Origin: Musa acuminata AAA Group
Taxonomy: Eukaryota; Streptophyta; Magnoliopsida; Zingiberales; Musaceae
Length of the DNA: 64,000 nucleotides
Direction: 5' to 3'
Assembly (NCBI RefSeq): GCF_036884655.1
Contig: NC_088340.1
Location: forward strand, 12,922,501 to 12,986,500
The position numbers and the translations under genes are program-made. The notes below the pieces were generated by a model that saw nothing but the letters and a program-made list of their open reading frames with translations, was not told where the DNA came from and searched no databases. Positions 11,052-26,428 of the stretch are shown in pieces (the stretch's first letter is position 1; each line of letters starts with the position of its first letter).

Positions 11052-12550
11052 TGTTAAATCTTGGATTTTGATTATAAAACCAATCGATAAGTGTTTATGT
11101 TTTAATCTGCGTTTTGAGTGATGCATGATGCTTCGATAAAGATGAGACAATTAAAGCAAGAAGAATCATGTTGTGCTGGAGGAACATGTCAAAAGATTGG
11201 ATGTCGGTCCGGTGGATCGGTCGACATATTAACAGAAGGCTTCGGGCTGTGGATTCGGGCAACGAACCAAGAAGAGCGGATATTGCACCAAGGTTATTGG
11301 AGTTGCGGAGTCAACTGGCCGATTGGGCAATATGCCGCAAGAGAGGACGATGCACCAAAAAATCGGACGAAGCGACGAGGGACCAATGACATGCTGGACA
11401 ACATGATTAATGCTTAGTATTAATTGTCTAGATCGAAGTGTGTTTTTATATGTGCAAGATTAACTATGATAGTAAGGCATAAAGAAAAATGAAGTCCCGG
11501 AGTCAAAGACGCGATTATGTTGGGAGTTCGAGAGTTCGTCGGAAGTCCAGACGTTCATCGAAAGTTCTGGAGGAACCAGCCAAGAAGTCTCGGAGCTTGC
11601 TAGAGAAGCTCATCAGAACTCGTCAAGAAGATCGTCGTGAAGTTCGGGAGCTTGCCGGGAGTCCACTGGAACATTGCCGAGAGATCGTCGAAAGTTCGCT
11701 AGAAGATCGTCAGAAGCTTGCCGAAAGAATAGACATAGGGACTTGTTTCACTTAGCAAATGTCTTAGGATTTCGTAGTTAGCATGTAATTGGGCTTGGAT
11801 TTGGGCCAACCCAATTAGGGGCCAACTAGGCCCATGTAAGAACTATGTTAGGCCCATTAAGAAGCCCAAATAGTGCCCCAAGAAGTCTCATCGAGGTGGC
11901 ATAATCTTCGAGACTGTGTCAGGTGGTGGTATCGCTAGTCTGGGCAATTGTACCGCCCTTGACAAGGTGCCAAGTGGTGGTACCGCTAGTCTGGGTGATG
12001 ATACCACCTAGCACTACCCCCCAGGTGATGGTACCGCCAGACCTGGGTGGTGGTACCGCCCAGGGCAGTGTCAGTCAACTGACATTAGGCAGTGGTACCG
12101 CCTAGCGCAAGCCGTGGTACCGCCCATGCCCGGGGAACCGGGGATGGGAATATTTTAGGCTCCAAGTTTGAATAAACTTGAAGCCTATAAATACCCCTCT
12201 CACCCCTCGTTAAAACACACAAGCACAGAGAGTTTAGAAAGAAAGAAACGTTGCTAAAATCTTGTATGATCTCCTCTCCCTCTTCTAAGTGTTAGACTAG
12301 TTTGAGAGAGGAGAGTTAGCGCTTGTAAGGGTTATCTCCTAAACCCAGTAAAAGGAAAAGAGGGGTGTAAAAGGCGATTGGTCTTCGCCTATTGAAGGAA
12401 GGCCTTTAATGGATGCCGATGACCTCGTCGGAGGAGGAAGCTGAAAGTGGATATAGGTTATGTTGACCAAACCACTCTAAAACTATCGTGTTCTCTGGTT
12501 TATATTTTATTCTTGTTATTACCTTACTGCAAACCTCTTTAAGTGCTTAC

Positions 12551-14241
<1,691 letters not shown>

Positions 14242-14297
14242 CTTACTACCTTCAATTCATTTACGAACATGCTTCAAGTTAAGATATTTCCGTGAGA

Positions 14298-15283
14298 TCG
14301 TTGAAAGTTCACTGGAAGATCATCGGAAGCTCACCGGAAGAATAGACATAGGGACTTGTTTAGCTTAGCAAATGTCTTAGGATTTCATAGTTAGCACGTA
14401 ATTGGGCTTGGATTTGGGCCAACTCAATTAGGGGCTAGCTAGGCCCATGTAAGAACTGTGTTGGGCCCAATAAGAAGCTCAAACAGTGCCCCAAGAAGTC
14501 TCACAGTCATGGCACAGTCTTCGAGATTGTGTTAGGCAGTGGTACCGCCAGTCTGAGCGATTGTACCTCCCTTGGCAGGGTGTCAGGTGATGGTATCGCT
14601 AGTCTGGGCGATAGTACCACCCAACACTGCCACCCAAGCGATGGTACCGCCAGACCTAGCCGGTGGTACCGCTAGACCTAGCTGGTGGTACCACCAAGGG
14701 TAGTGTCAGTCAGACTGACACTAGGCGGTGGTACCACCCAATACAGGTGGTGGTATCGCCCGTGCCCAGGGAACCCGGGATGGGAATGTTTTTGGCTCCA
14801 AGTTTGAATCAACTTGAAGCCTATAAATACCTCTCTCATCCATGGTTAAAACACACAACCACAGAGAGTTTAAAAAGAAAGAAACACTGCTAAAATCTTG
14901 TGTGATCTCCTCTCTCTCTTCTAAGTGTTAGACTAGTTTGAGAGAGGAGAGTTAGTGCTTGTAAGGGTTATCTCCTAAATCCGGTAAAAGGAGAAGAGGA
15001 GTGTAAAAGGTTATTGGCCTTCACCTATTGAAGGAATGTCTCTAGTGGACGCCGGTGACCTCGTCGGAGGAGGAAGCCGAAAGTGGATGTAGGTCACGTT
15101 GACCGAACCACTCTAAAACTGTCGTGTTCTCTAGTTTACATTTTATTCTTGCTATTACCTTACTACAAACCTCTTTAAGTGCTTACTGCCTTCAATTCAT
15201 TTATGAACGTGCTTTAAGTTAAGATATTTCCGAGATTGGTTTTCAATGTAAACGATTTTTATCGTACGAAAGTTTCAAACCGA
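14298..15283 (+). mobile_element. Partial LTR-A copy, second unit of a head-to-tail LTR triplication
   Basis: After GATATTTCC of the first unit the sequence jumps back to the mid-LTR GAGATCG...AATAGACATAGGG segment. It then repeats the palindrome array (14532-14766), the TATA box (about 14822) and the leader up to CAAACCGA. It lacks both LTR termini. The junction lies at a short GAGATCG homology present at both donor sites, which suggests illegitimate or unequal recombination. Confidence 0.8.
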
Positions 15284-16395
15284 GAAGTCTCGGAGCTTGC
15301 TAGAGAAGCTCATCGGAACTCGTCAAGAAGATCATCGTGAAGTCTAGGAGCTTGCCGGGAGTCCACCAGAATATTGCCGAGAGATCGTCGGAAGTTCACC
15401 GGAAGATCGTTGGAAGAATAGATATAGGTACTTGTTTAGCTTAGCAAATGTCTTAGGATTTCGTAGTTAGCACGTAATTCAGCTTGGATTTGGGCCAACC
15501 CAATTAGGAGCCAACTAAGCCCATGTAAGAACTGTGTTGGGCCTAATAAGAAGCCCAAACAATGCCCCAAGAAGTCTCACCGTCATGGCACAGTCTTCGA
15601 GACTATGTTAGGCGGTGGTATCGCTAGTCTGGGCGCTTGTATCGCCCTTGGCAGGGTGCCAAGCGGTGGTACCGTCAATTTGGGCGGTGGTACCACCCAA
15701 CACTGCCCCCCAAGCAATGGTACCACGAGACCTGGGTGGTGGTACCACAAGACCTGGGCGGTGGTACTGCCCAGGGCAGTGTCAGTCAGACTGACACTAG
15801 GCAGTGGTATCGCCTGTGCCCGGGGAACCTGGGATGGGAATGTTTTAGGCTCCAAGTTTGAATCAACTTGAAGCCTATAAATACCCATCTCATCTCTGGT
15901 TAAAACACACAAGCACATAGAGTTTAAAAAGAAAGAAACACTGCTAAAATCTTGTGTGATCTCCTCTCCCTCTTCTAAGCGTTAGACTAGTTTGATAGAG
16001 GAGAGTTAGTGCTTGTAAGAGTTATCTCATAAACCCGGTAAAAGGAGAAGAGGGGTGTAAAAGGTGATTGGCCTTCACATATTGAAGGTCTCTAGTGGAC
16101 GCCGGTGACCTTGTCGGAGGAGGAAGCCGAAAGTGGATGTAGGTCACGTTGACCGAACCACTCTAAAACTGCCGTGTTCTCTGGTTTGCATTTTATTCTT
16201 GCTATTACCTTACTGCAAACCTCTTTTAAGTGCTTACTACATTCAATTCATTTACGAACGTGCTTCAAGTTAAGATATTTCCGAGATTGGTTTTCAACGT
16301 AAACGATTTTTATCGTACGAAAGTTTCAAACCGACGTAATTTTTACCGCTGTACTAATTCACCCCCCCTCTTAGTGCCGGCTCTTGATCATTACA
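15284..16395 (+). mobile_element. Partial LTR-A copy, third unit, bearing the functional 3' end
   Basis: After CAAACCGA the sequence jumps back again, to GAAGTCTCGGAGCTTGC. It repeats the array (15608-15820), the TATA box (about 15876), the leader and the LTR end, followed by a PBS. This unit would supply R-U5 for element A2. Confidence 0.8.
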
Positions 16396-16944
16396 ATTGG
16401 TATCAGAGCCTCGTGATTTCTCAGTTGGTTTAACACCCAAGAGAAATGGCTCATTTCGGCTTTCAAGAGGGACTTTCTCTCATTCGTCCTCCCTTTTTCA
16501 ATGTGACAGACTACACTTATTGGAAAACTCGAATGAGAGTTTTCTTGCTTTCGATGGATTTAAATTTATAGAATATTATCGAGAACGGTTTTCGAATGTC
16601 TTCTCTTCCAATGAACCATTGGAATGATTTGGAGAAGAAGATATTTTCTTTAATTGCTAGAGCTATGAATGCTTTATTTTATGCCTTAAACAAAAACGAG
16701 TTTAGTTGGGTTTCTATGCGCGAAACAACTTTCGACATTTGCAATATTCTTGAAACCACTCACGAAGGCACAAGTAGATTAAAAGATTCGAAAATCAACT
16801 TTTTAATGCATGATTTTGAACTTTTTCATATAAAACCAAGCGAAACCGTTGTTAACATGTACACTCGTTTTACAGATGTCGTTAATGGTTTAAAAGCACT
16901 TGGTAGAAGTTTTTCGGGTTTTGAACTTGTAAACAAGATTTTTC

Positions 16945-18704
16945 TGTTGAATCTCAGATTTTGATAATGAAGTCAATTGTCATTTGTTATCTAATCTATA
17001 TGTTGAGATAAGTGTGCAGGATTAACTTCGATGAAAGTAAGACATGCAGCAGGAGTTGCGCCGGAGTCAAGACAATGATCACGTTGGGAGTTCGAGAGTT
17101 CGACGGAAGTTCGGACAATCATCGGAGATTCTGCGGGAACAAATCCGAGAAGTCCATGAGCTTGCCAAAGAAGCTTGTTGGAACTCGCCAAGTGGATCGT
17201 CGCAAGTCCAGGAGTTTGCCGGAAGTCCGCAGGAGCATCACTGAGGGTTCATCGGATGATCGACGGAAGTTCGCCGGAAGCTCACCGGAAGAAGCGATTG
17301 ATGCACCGGAGCAAGTTGCAGTAAATGTCTTAAGAAAATATCATAGTTAGCACAATGATTAAGTTGGAAATGGGAGGTGATCCCATTAACTTAATCTTGG
17401 GGCAATTGGGCCCCTGAAAAACCCAAATTGGGCCGAATGGATCAACCCATTCGGACCCTGATTTCTGCCAGGCGGTTGAACCGCCCAAGGCAGGAGGTTG
17501 CATCGCCTGGGCTCAGTCTCTGAGTGAGACTGGGAGGTGCAACCGCTCCAGCCAGGCGGTGGCACCGCCTGGGCTCAGTCTCCGAGCAAGACTGGGCGGT
17601 GCAACCTCCCCTAACAGGAGGTGGCACCGCCTGGGCTCGGTCTCCGAGCACTGGCTGAGCGGTGCAACCGCCTCAGTCAGGAGGTTGCACCGCCTGAGCT
17701 CGGTCTTCGAGCTCTGGCAGGAGGTGCAATTGCCCCTGACAGGAGGTAGCACCGCCCAGAGGCTCAGTCTTCGAGCTTTACCAGGCGGTGCAACCGCTCT
17801 AGTCAGGAGGTGCAACCGCCTGATCCCGGAATTCTAGGAATTGACAGTTTTGAGCTCCAAATTTGAACTGTGTTGGGGCCTATAAATACCCCACCCATTC
17901 AGCACTGAAAGAGCACTGAACATACACCGAAATCTTGATCTTGTTCTATGATTTTTAGAGCTCAAAATTGTTGTAAAGGCCAAAAGTTCTTCTCCCTCTT
18001 TTCTTCCAAGTTCTGAGCTGTAAAGAGAGGAGAGAAAATTCTGTAAGGGTTGTCTCCTAAGCCCGTCAAAAGGAGTGAAACTGTAAAAGGGTGGTTGGCC
18101 TTCGCCTATTGAAGGAAGGCCTCTAGTTGACGTCGGTGACCTCGTCGGTGGAGGAAGCCAAAAGTGGAGTAGGTCAAGATTGACCGAACCACTCTAAATC
18201 TCGGTTTGCATTTACTTTGAGCATATTATCTTTACTGCAAACCTCCTCTAAAGCTTACTGCTTTCTGCGCATATACGATCGGGTTTCAAGCTTTGCACTT
18301 TCCGAATCAGCGTTTAGACGTAAATCTATTTTTTCGTACGATCATCATATTTCAGTTTGTGTTTACGTTTTGATTTCTATCATAATTGCAAACTGCCTTT
18401 ATATCCTTGCTTAAACTGCATCTCGCCTAATCAAGTGATTTACTAATCAGCATTTAGACGTAAATCAGTTTCTTCGTACGAACGTCGTATTTCAGTTTGC
18501 GCTTATATTCTGGTTTTCATCATAACTGCAAACTGCCTTCATAGATTGACTTTAACGTCATCTCGCTTGATCTTAAGTTAAAGTAATCTTAGAATCAGCT
18601 TTCACACCGAAATCGTTTTTATCATTCGAACGTTTTCTTATCGTTGAAAGATTTCTGCTGCACTAATTTACCCCCCCCCCCTCTTAGTGCTCTTGATCCT
18701 AACA
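16945..18704 (+). mobile_element. Solo LTR of a sister Sirevirus subfamily (D)
   Basis: It runs TGTTGAATCTCAG...TCCTAACA, 1760 bp, between perfect TTTTC duplications (16940-16944 and 18705-18709). Excising it reunites the gag frame region AAGATTTTTC and CTCTTTCTAAAG. Its U3 array (17465-17825) uses the variant GGCGGTGCAACCGCC, and its TATA box is at about 17881. No PBS or internal DNA follows, hence a solo LTR. Confidence 0.93.
17465..17887 (+). promoter_or_regulatory. U3 palindrome array of subfamily D plus TATA box
   Basis: About ten to twelve copies alternate GGAGGTTGCACCGCC and GCGGTGCAACCGC motifs with spacers such as CTGGGCTCAGTCTCCGAGC, so units of about 40-60 bp form a higher-order tandem. 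The core differs from subfamily A (GTAC) and B (GCAC), but the GGCGGT/ACCGCC arms are kept. TATAAATACCCC follows at about 17881. Confidence 0.7.
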
Positions 18705-19145
18705 TTTTCGTCCTCTTTCTAAAGATTGAGATTCAAAAGTAACTGCGATACAAGAGGCTAAAAGCCTAAACAACCTACCACTTGAAGAACTAATAGGGTC
18801 TTTGATGACCTATGAAATGATGTGCAATGCACGTAAAGAACTCAAGAACAACATTCCAAAGGACAAGAAGGATTTCGGACTAAGAACAATCGAAGACCAC
18901 TTGAGCATAAGCTCAAGTGATGGTGAACTTGAACTCCTCACTAATAAATTTAAAAAGTTCATGAAACAAAAATTAAAGAACAAAAAGAACGCAACTACTT
19001 GCTTTAAATGGAAGAAAAAGTTGCCAAAAGATGAATCGAGCTCCTTCGAAGACTAGGAGAAAATCAAGAAAGACGAGGTGGCAAACTACGCCTTAACGAC
19101 ATTCAACGATGAGGTAATTGAAACCCCCTTAATTTATTTTAAAAT

Positions 19146-21057
19146 TACTTGATGCTTTCCATGATGCATTTTCTTTTTTATTTAGTTTAAAAAAATTATT
19201 TTTTTTGAAAATTACATGTTTAAAAATGAAAATGTAAAAATTAGGATGATTCTTATCATTCTAGTAATTTTAAAAATGATCATGAAAATTACATGTTTTA
19301 TGATAATGTAATAAAATATTAAATATAAATCTAATGATTGTACACCTAGTAAGATTAATCTTATGTATGTGCTTCAGAAGCAAGAATATGTATTTTGATG
19401 ATTTTCATATTGCTCTTCAATGACGATAAATGACTTTTGTATAGAAGGCTTGATGATTTTTTTTATGAACCTTGTGTTTGGTTTTCAACATAATGTATGG
19501 TTTTGACATAAGAATAAAAATTTGGGCTTGCTAATATAACGTCAATCATATAAATTAAAACTAAAGAAGTTTTAGATATCTATAAGAATCATTCAGAATT
19601 ATGTTCAATGAAACCTTGCTTGATGTTGTAATGAAAATATTAAATATTTTGAAACCATGTTTTGATGTCATAATGATCATGCTTAATAAATTTTGAAATT
19701 ATGCATGATAATTTTCAAGTAATTTATTGTTTATTGATCTTGATGGTTTTTATGATGAAATTAATTTTTCGATTTTAAATGTTGATGCATGTTTTTATTC
19801 GGCATAAATATAAAAAAAAAGGGCATGCTTGAATGAAGTTAATCACATAAGTTGAAACAACCAAAAAGAGAAAAGTATTTTTTTTTTAAATTCTTTTTCT
19901 CTATCTTATTGACTTTGATGAATCTATTTGATCATCCTTTTATGAATCTCTTGAAAATGATTTTGATTTGATGATTTGAATTTGAATGAGTTTGTATTCA
20001 AATCATGATCTTGATTTCTTGGATTTACTACTTGAGATTTTTTAAAATCAAGATCTCTTCCTTGTACACCTACAATTTTTGCTATTTATAAAACGAAGAG
20101 ATTTGATAAAATGAATCATGTCTTTTGTAATTCAAGAGGTCTTATCTTTCATGACATGATGTCTTTGTGTTTATGGCTTGTATGCCTTAAAATGATTGAA
20201 ATATTTTATACTATTTTGTTCTTCCCTTATTCTTTCTTGTTTACAATGATAAAAGAGGGAAAACTTATGATCATACATGGTAGGAAGCAATTTGACAAAT
20301 TAATACCATCATGATTTGAAACATTGATGATTTGGTGTTATACATGCAATACTTTAACTTATGATAATAATGCATGCAATGATGAAATATTCATGACAAA
20401 ATAATTGTTTTGAAATTCATGACTTGAATTTTCATCTATGCTATTTACCTTTGTCATAATTTGAAAATTTATGTAAAGGGTCTTTCCTTCTTTTTTACAA
20501 TGACAAAGGGTAAGCAAAATGTACTAAAAAGCAAATTTACTAGCTCACACAATTCAAGAAGAAAGCAAAAATTACACTTCTCAAAAGAGAAAAAATTTCT
20601 ATCTTGAACATCACCAAGAATTGCTAGAAGATGCAAAAATATGCTATCTTGAACATCGCAAAAAAAGCAAATATACCAACTTGCATATCTTTAAATTTGC
20701 TAGCTTGTATGTTGTAAAACTTGCATATTTTACAAAGCAAGTGTTGCTTTCTTGAACATCTCTAAATTTTCTAGCTTTAAATTACATGATGATAAAACTT
20801 GATATTATGTTTTTCATGCAACGATTTGAACTTGTATGTTTAAACACCTAGAAAGTGAAACTTCTCCTTTTTGTTGATTACAAAGGGGGAGAAGTACGTT
20901 GATGTCATGCATGATTTGATCATGACATGTTGCTTGAATTTTTTAATCCATAAGTTTCTATCAATATGGCATATTGATAGGGGGAGTTTGTTTAAACTCC
21001 GGGAGTTAAGAATTAACTCTATCGTTGATTGGTTGTCATCATAAAAAAGAGGAAGAT
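19146..21057 (+). other. Non-coding spacer of element A2
   Basis: This AT-rich spacer matches 1843-3092 joined to 10391-11051. It keeps the uninterrupted target of element B around 20394-20412. No gene is seen. Confidence 0.75.
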
Positions 21058-22690
21058 TGTTGAATCTCAGATTTTGATGATGAAACCAATCAATAAGTGT
21101 TTATGTTTTAATCTGTGTTTTTAGTGACGAAGGATGCTTCGATCAAGATGAGACAATTAAAGCATGAAGAATTATGTTGTGCCGAAGGAACATGTCAGAA
21201 GATTGGACGTCAGGCCGGTGGATCGATCGACGTATTAACCGAAGGCTTCGGGCTGTGGATTCGAGCATCGATACAAGAAGAGCGGATATTGCACCAAGGA
21301 TATCAGAGTTGCAGAGTCAACTGGCCGATTGGGCAATATGCCGCAAGAGAGGATGATGTGCCGAAGAATTGGACGAAGCGTCGAGGGACCAATAACATGC
21401 CGGACAACTTGATTAATGCTTTGTATTAATTTTCTAGATTGAAGTATAATTTTACATGTGTAGGATTAACTATGATAGTAAGGCATAAAGTAAAATGAAG
21501 TCTCGGAGTCAAGGACGTGATTACGTTGGGAGTTCGAGAGTTCGTCGGAAGTTCGAACGTTCGTCGAAAGTTCTAAAGGAACCAGCCAAGAAGTCTCGGA
21601 GCTTGCTAGAGAAGCTTGTTGGAACTCGCCACGAAGATCGTCCTGAAGTCCCGGAGCTTGCCGAGAGTCCATCGGAACATTGCCGAGAGATCGTCGGCAG
21701 TTCGTCGGAAGATCGCTGGAAGCTCATCGAAAAAATAGACATAGGGACTTGTTTAGCTTAGCATATGTCTTAAGATTTCGTAGTTAGAATGTAATTGGGC
21801 TTGGATTTGGGCCAAACCAATTAGGGGCTAGCTAGGCCCATGTAAGAATTGTGTTGGGACCAATAAGAAGCCCAAATAGTATCCCAAGAAGTCTCAACGT
21901 CGTGGCACAATCTTCGAGATTATGTCAGGCGATGGTATCGCTAGTTTGAGCGGTTGTACCGCCCCTATCAGGGTGCCAAGTAGTGGTACCACCCAGTACT
22001 GCCCCTAGGCGGTGGTACCGTTAGACTTGGGCGGTGGTACCACCCAAGGCAATGTCAGTCAAACTGACACTAGGCGGTGGTACCGCCCAACGCAGGCGAT
22101 GGTACCGCCCATGCCTCGGGAACCCGAGATGGGAAAGTTTTAAGCTCCAAGTTTGAATCGACTTGAAACCTATAAATACCCCTCTCATCCCTGGTTAAAA
22201 CACATAGGCACAGAGAGTTTAAAAAGAAAGAAACGCTGCTAAAATCTTATGTGTCCTCTCCCTCTTCTAAGTCTTAAACTAGTTTGAGAGAGGAGAGTGA
22301 GTGCTTGTAAGGGCTATCTCCTAAACCCGGTAAAAGGAGAAGAGGGGTTTAAAAGACGATTGGCCTTCGCCTATTAAAGGAAGGCCTCTAGTGGACACCA
22401 TTGACCTCGTCGGAGGTGGAAGCTGAAAGTGGATGTAGGTCACGTTGATCGAACCACTCTAAAACTGTCGTGTTCTCTGGTTTGTATTTTATTCTTGCTA
22501 TTACCTTACTGCAAACCTCTTTAAGTGCTTACTACCTTCAATTCACTTATGAACGTGCTTCAAGTTAAGATATTTTCGAGATCGATTTTCAACGTAAACG
22601 GTTTTTATCGTACGAAAGTTTCAAACCGACGTAATTTTTACCGCTGCACTAATTCACCCCCACTCTTAGTGTCGGCTCTTGATTCTAACA
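21058..22690 (+). mobile_element. Complete LTR of subfamily A, 3' end of the A/A2 chain
   Basis: It runs from TGTTGAATCTCAG to GATTCTAACA, 1633 bp, with palindrome array at about 21925-22115 and TATA box near 22174. No PBS follows at 22691, in agreement with a 3' LTR. It is the best reference copy for the rearranged LTR at 11052-16395. Confidence 0.88.
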
Positions 22691-23934
22691 CATGGTACAT
22701 CATTTTGGCAACAAATCATAGCATTTTAAATCATGATGGTATCTAAATGTCAATTTACATTACATCCCATATTTCATGTATATTTTTATTTCATCACATT
22801 CATTTCATCTTATCAAGAAAAATTAATTGGGTGATGAATACAAGGAGCTATACAGAAATAAATCATGTCATGAGAGATAAGATCATGTAAATACCAAAAG
22901 ACATGATTCATATTTTAAATCTCCTCTTAAATAAAATAACAAAAATAATGTAGGAGTACAAAGAAGAGATCTTGATTAAAAAACAATCTCATGTAATTCC
23001 AAGAAATCAAGATCATGATTTTGATAAAACTCATTCAAATTCAAATAATCAAAATCATCAAAATCTCAATATTACTTTCAAGATATTCAAAATGGCATAA
23101 ATAATTTTATTGATCTCTTAGTGAAAAATCGATAAGGTAGGGATTGAGAAGTTTTCAAGAAAAATGCTTTCCTCTATTTTGTTTCAACTTATTGATTGAT
23201 TTCATACATGTATGTTCTTTTCTTTTATGCCAAATCCATGCATCATCCATTAACACCAAAAAAGAACTTTCAAAAGATCACAAAAATTATCATGCATAAG
23301 TTTGAAATATAAACTCATTAAGCATGCTTTCAAATCATCATTACATTTTCATCAAGACATCAAGCATGGTTTCGTTGAACATAATGTTAAATGATTCTTA
23401 AAGATATCTAAACCTTTTTAGTTTCAATTTGTGTGATTGACTTTATATTAGCATGCCTAAATATTTGTTCTTATTTCAAAACCATGTATCAATGTTTAAA
23501 ACCGAAAGATCAAAAATCATCAAGATCAAAAAGTGTAACACATAATTCCAAAACATATGATTTCAAATCATTACTTCAAGTCCTCATGCATAAAAATCAT
23601 CAAGTATGATACAAACATTTATTTTTATTAATCATAGAGCATCTTCAATCAAAATCGAGAAACAATATGATTCATCTTGTTAGGTGTACAAGCATTAGAT
23701 TTATATCTAACATTCTATTGCATTATTAAAACATCAAGCATGATTTCATAAGGCATTTTTAATCAAAATCATTTTTTTTGTTTATCATAAAACATGTAAT
23801 TTTTATGATTACTTTTAAAATCACTAGAAAGGTAAGCATGATCCAATTTTATTTTTGTATTTTCATAAAACATGTAATTCAAAAGAAAATCTATAATTTT
23901 TCTAAACTAATTTAAGAACAACTCATGAAAAGCA
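22691..23934 (-). other. Spacer of a minus-strand gag-only element (E)
   Basis: AT-rich, non-coding DNA rich in ATCATG, TTCAAAATC and CATGCTT words. Its reverse complement resembles the spacers of elements A and B. Its distal end and 3' LTR are missing; it abuts the plus-strand LTR directly. Confidence 0.6.
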
Positions 23935-24867
23935 TTATGTAATTTTAAAATAAATTAAAGAAGTTTCATTTGAGTTGTTTACCTCATTGTCGAATGTCAT
24001 TAAGGCATAGTTTTCCACCTCGCCTTTGTTGATTTTCTCCTTGTCTTTAGAGGAACTCGATTCATCCCAAAGTGCTTCCTTCTTCTTGCGTTCATAGCAA
24101 CTAATTGCGTTCTTTTTGTTCTTTAATTTTTGTTTCATGAACTTTTTAAATTTCATAATGATGAGTTCAAGTTCATCATCACTTGAGCTTATGCTCGAGT
24201 GATCTTCGATTGTTCTAAGTCTGAAATCCTTCTTGTTCTTTGGAATGATGTTCTCAAGTTCATTTTGTGCATTGTGCGCTATTTCGTATGTCATTAATGA
24301 ACCAAAAAGTTCTTCAAATGAAAAATTATTAAGATCTTTTGCCTCTTATATTACGGTTACTTTTGGATCCTAGTTCTTATTAAGAGAATGTAAAATTTTG
24401 TTTACAAGTTCAAAGTCTGAAAAACTTTTACCAAGTGCTTTTAAACCATTGACGACATCCGTAAAACCGGTGTACATATCTCCAATGGTTTCGCTTGGTT
24501 TCATATGAAAAAGTTCAAAATCATGCATCAAAAAGTTAATTTTTGAATCTTTAACTTTGCTAGTGCCTTCATATGTGATGTTAATAGTATACCAAATGTC
24601 AAAAGTCATTTCGCAAGTAGATTTTATCTAAGGCAAAAAATAGAGCATTCATAGCTCTAGCATTTAAAGAAAAAGTCCTCTTCTCCAAATCATTCCAATA
24701 GTTCATTGGAAGAAAAGACCTTCAAAAACTATTTTTCATAATACTCCATAAATTTAAATCCAAAGTAAGAAAAGTCTCATTCGAGTTTTCCAATATGAGT
24801 AGTCCATCCCATTGAACAAGAGAGGACAAATGAGAGAAAGTCCCTTTTGAAAGTCGAAAAGAGTCAT
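23935..24867 (-). pseudogene. Copia gag of element E, minus strand, degenerate
   Basis: Read on the minus strand, a start near 24867 opens a frame with the YWKTRMR core of this gag family. Frameshifts and stops then break it into pieces. The middle piece (24609-24370) carries VNGLKALGKSFSDFELVNKIL, and the C-terminal piece (24294-23935) carries the acidic, lysine-rich tail. The zinc knuckle is degenerate (AISCYERKK). No pol is present. Confidence 0.8.
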
Positions 24868-24917
24868 TTCTCTTGGGTGTTAAACCAAATGACAAATCAC
24901 AAGGCTTTGATACCAAC

Positions 24918-26428
24918 TATTAGGAAAAGAGTCGACACTAAGAGGGGGGGTGAATTAGTGCAGTAGTAAAAATTATATCGGTTTGAAAAACCTTTGTACG
25001 ATAAAATCTAATTTCGACGAAAACCGTTTCGGAAAGATCTTTAAATTGAAAGCATATGAAAGTGTCGTTGATGTAAAGCAAGGAAGGCAGTTTGCAGTTA
25101 AGATAAATAGCAAAATAGAAATACAAATTGATTTATAGTGGTTCAGTCGTCGTGACCTACATCCACTCCTCCGATTCCTCTTCCGTCGAGGCCACCAGCA
25201 TCCACTATCGATCTTCCTTTAATACGCAAAGATCAACCTCCTTCTTACACCCCTCTTCTCCTTTTACTGAGTTTAGGAGACAACCTTTACAAGCACTCAC
25301 TCCTCTCTCAAACTATTCTAACACTTAGACTAGAAGAGGAGGATTCTCACAAGATATTACAACAGCGTTTTTCCCTCTTTAAATTCTCTGTGCTTGTGTA
25401 GTTTAACCAGGGGTGAGAGGGGTATTTATAGGCCTCAAGTTGATTTAAACTTGGAGTCTAAAAATATCTCATCCTGGGTTTCTTAGGTACGGGCGGTACC
25501 ACTGTTTGTGTTGGGCAGTACCACCGCTTAGCTCCTTGCCACTAGGTGGTACCATTGCCCAGACTAGCAGTACCACCGCCAAGCACCCTGCTAGGGGTGG
25601 TTTCACTGCCCAGACTAGTGGTACCACTACCTAACATAGTCTCGGAGACTGTGCCACGACGGTGTCACCTCATGGGGTACTGTTTGGGCCTTTCATTGGG
25701 CCCAACTGACCCATAATTGGGTTGGCTAAATTCCAATCCCAATTATGTACTAACTATAAAATCTAAGGTATACTTAAGCTAAATAAGTCCCTAGGTCTTG
25801 GTTTCTTCCAGTGAGCTTTCGGCGATCTTCCGGCAAACTTCCGACGATCTCTCGACAATATTCCAGCGGACTCCCAGAAAGCTCCTAGACTTCATGATGA
25901 TCTTCTCGACGAGTTCCAACGAGCTTCTTTGGCAAGCTCCGGGACTTCTCGACAGAACTTCCGATGAATGTCCGGACTTCCGACGAACTCTCGAACTCCC
26001 AACGAAATCACATCCTTGACTCCGGGACTTCACTTTGCTTTATGTCTTGCTATCGTAGTTAATCCTACACTTCATGTTGTCCGACATGTCATTGGTCCAT
26101 CAACGCTTCATCCGATTCTTCGATGCATCGTCCTCTCTTGCGGCCTATTGCCCAATCGACCAGTTGACCTCTGCAACTCTGATATCCTTGACGCAATGTC
26201 CGCTCTTCTTAGTCCAATGCCTGAATTCACGGCCCAAAGCCTTCTGCCAATACATCGACCGATCTTCCAACTCAATGTCCAATCTTCTGATATTTGTCCT
26301 CTGGCCCAACATAATTCTCCCTGCTTTAATTATCTCTCCCTGATCGAAGCATCCTACATCACTCAAAACATAAATAAATTCATAAACACTTATCAATTGG
26401 TTTCATCATCAAAATACGTGATTCAATA
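24918..26428 (-). mobile_element. 5' LTR of minus-strand element E
   Basis: The reverse complement of a TGTTGAATC...CCTAACA LTR, with degenerate termini (TATTAGG at the left, CAATA at the right). To the left lies a mutated, inverted primer-binding site (TTTGATACCAAC, about 24906-24917), which fixes its role as 5' LTR. The palindrome array lies at about 25490-25630. Length 1511 bp. Confidence 0.82.

Larger units (their letters stand above)
16445..19145 (+). pseudogene. Copia gag of element A2, split by a solo LTR
   Basis: The first part, from MAHFGFQEG through FNVTDYTYWKTRM, has a stop after LNL and runs to VNKIF at 16944. The second part resumes at 18710 (LSKD, stop, DSKVTAIQEAK) and runs to the acidic SSSFED stop at about 19055. 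The family sequence remains legible to about 19145. It has two point-mutation stops besides the insertion, and the zinc knuckle region keeps only TTCFKW. It is a sister copy of the gag at 901-1842. Confidence 0.85.
16396..21057 (+). mobile_element. Internal region of element A2 (gag plus spacer), interrupted by a solo LTR
   Basis: The PBS ATTGGTATCAGAGCC starts it and a polypurine-like stretch ends it before the LTR at 21058. It is collinear with the internal region of element A and carries gag but no pol. The solo LTR 16945-18704 interrupts gag. Element B is absent here, giving an empty-site reference for the insertion at 3093. Confidence 0.85.

Noticed and set aside
17465..17825. Regular short palindromic repeats resembling a CRISPR array
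   Set aside because: Spacers are themselves similar and irregular, the host is a plant, and the array is a fixed part of a retrotransposon LTR.
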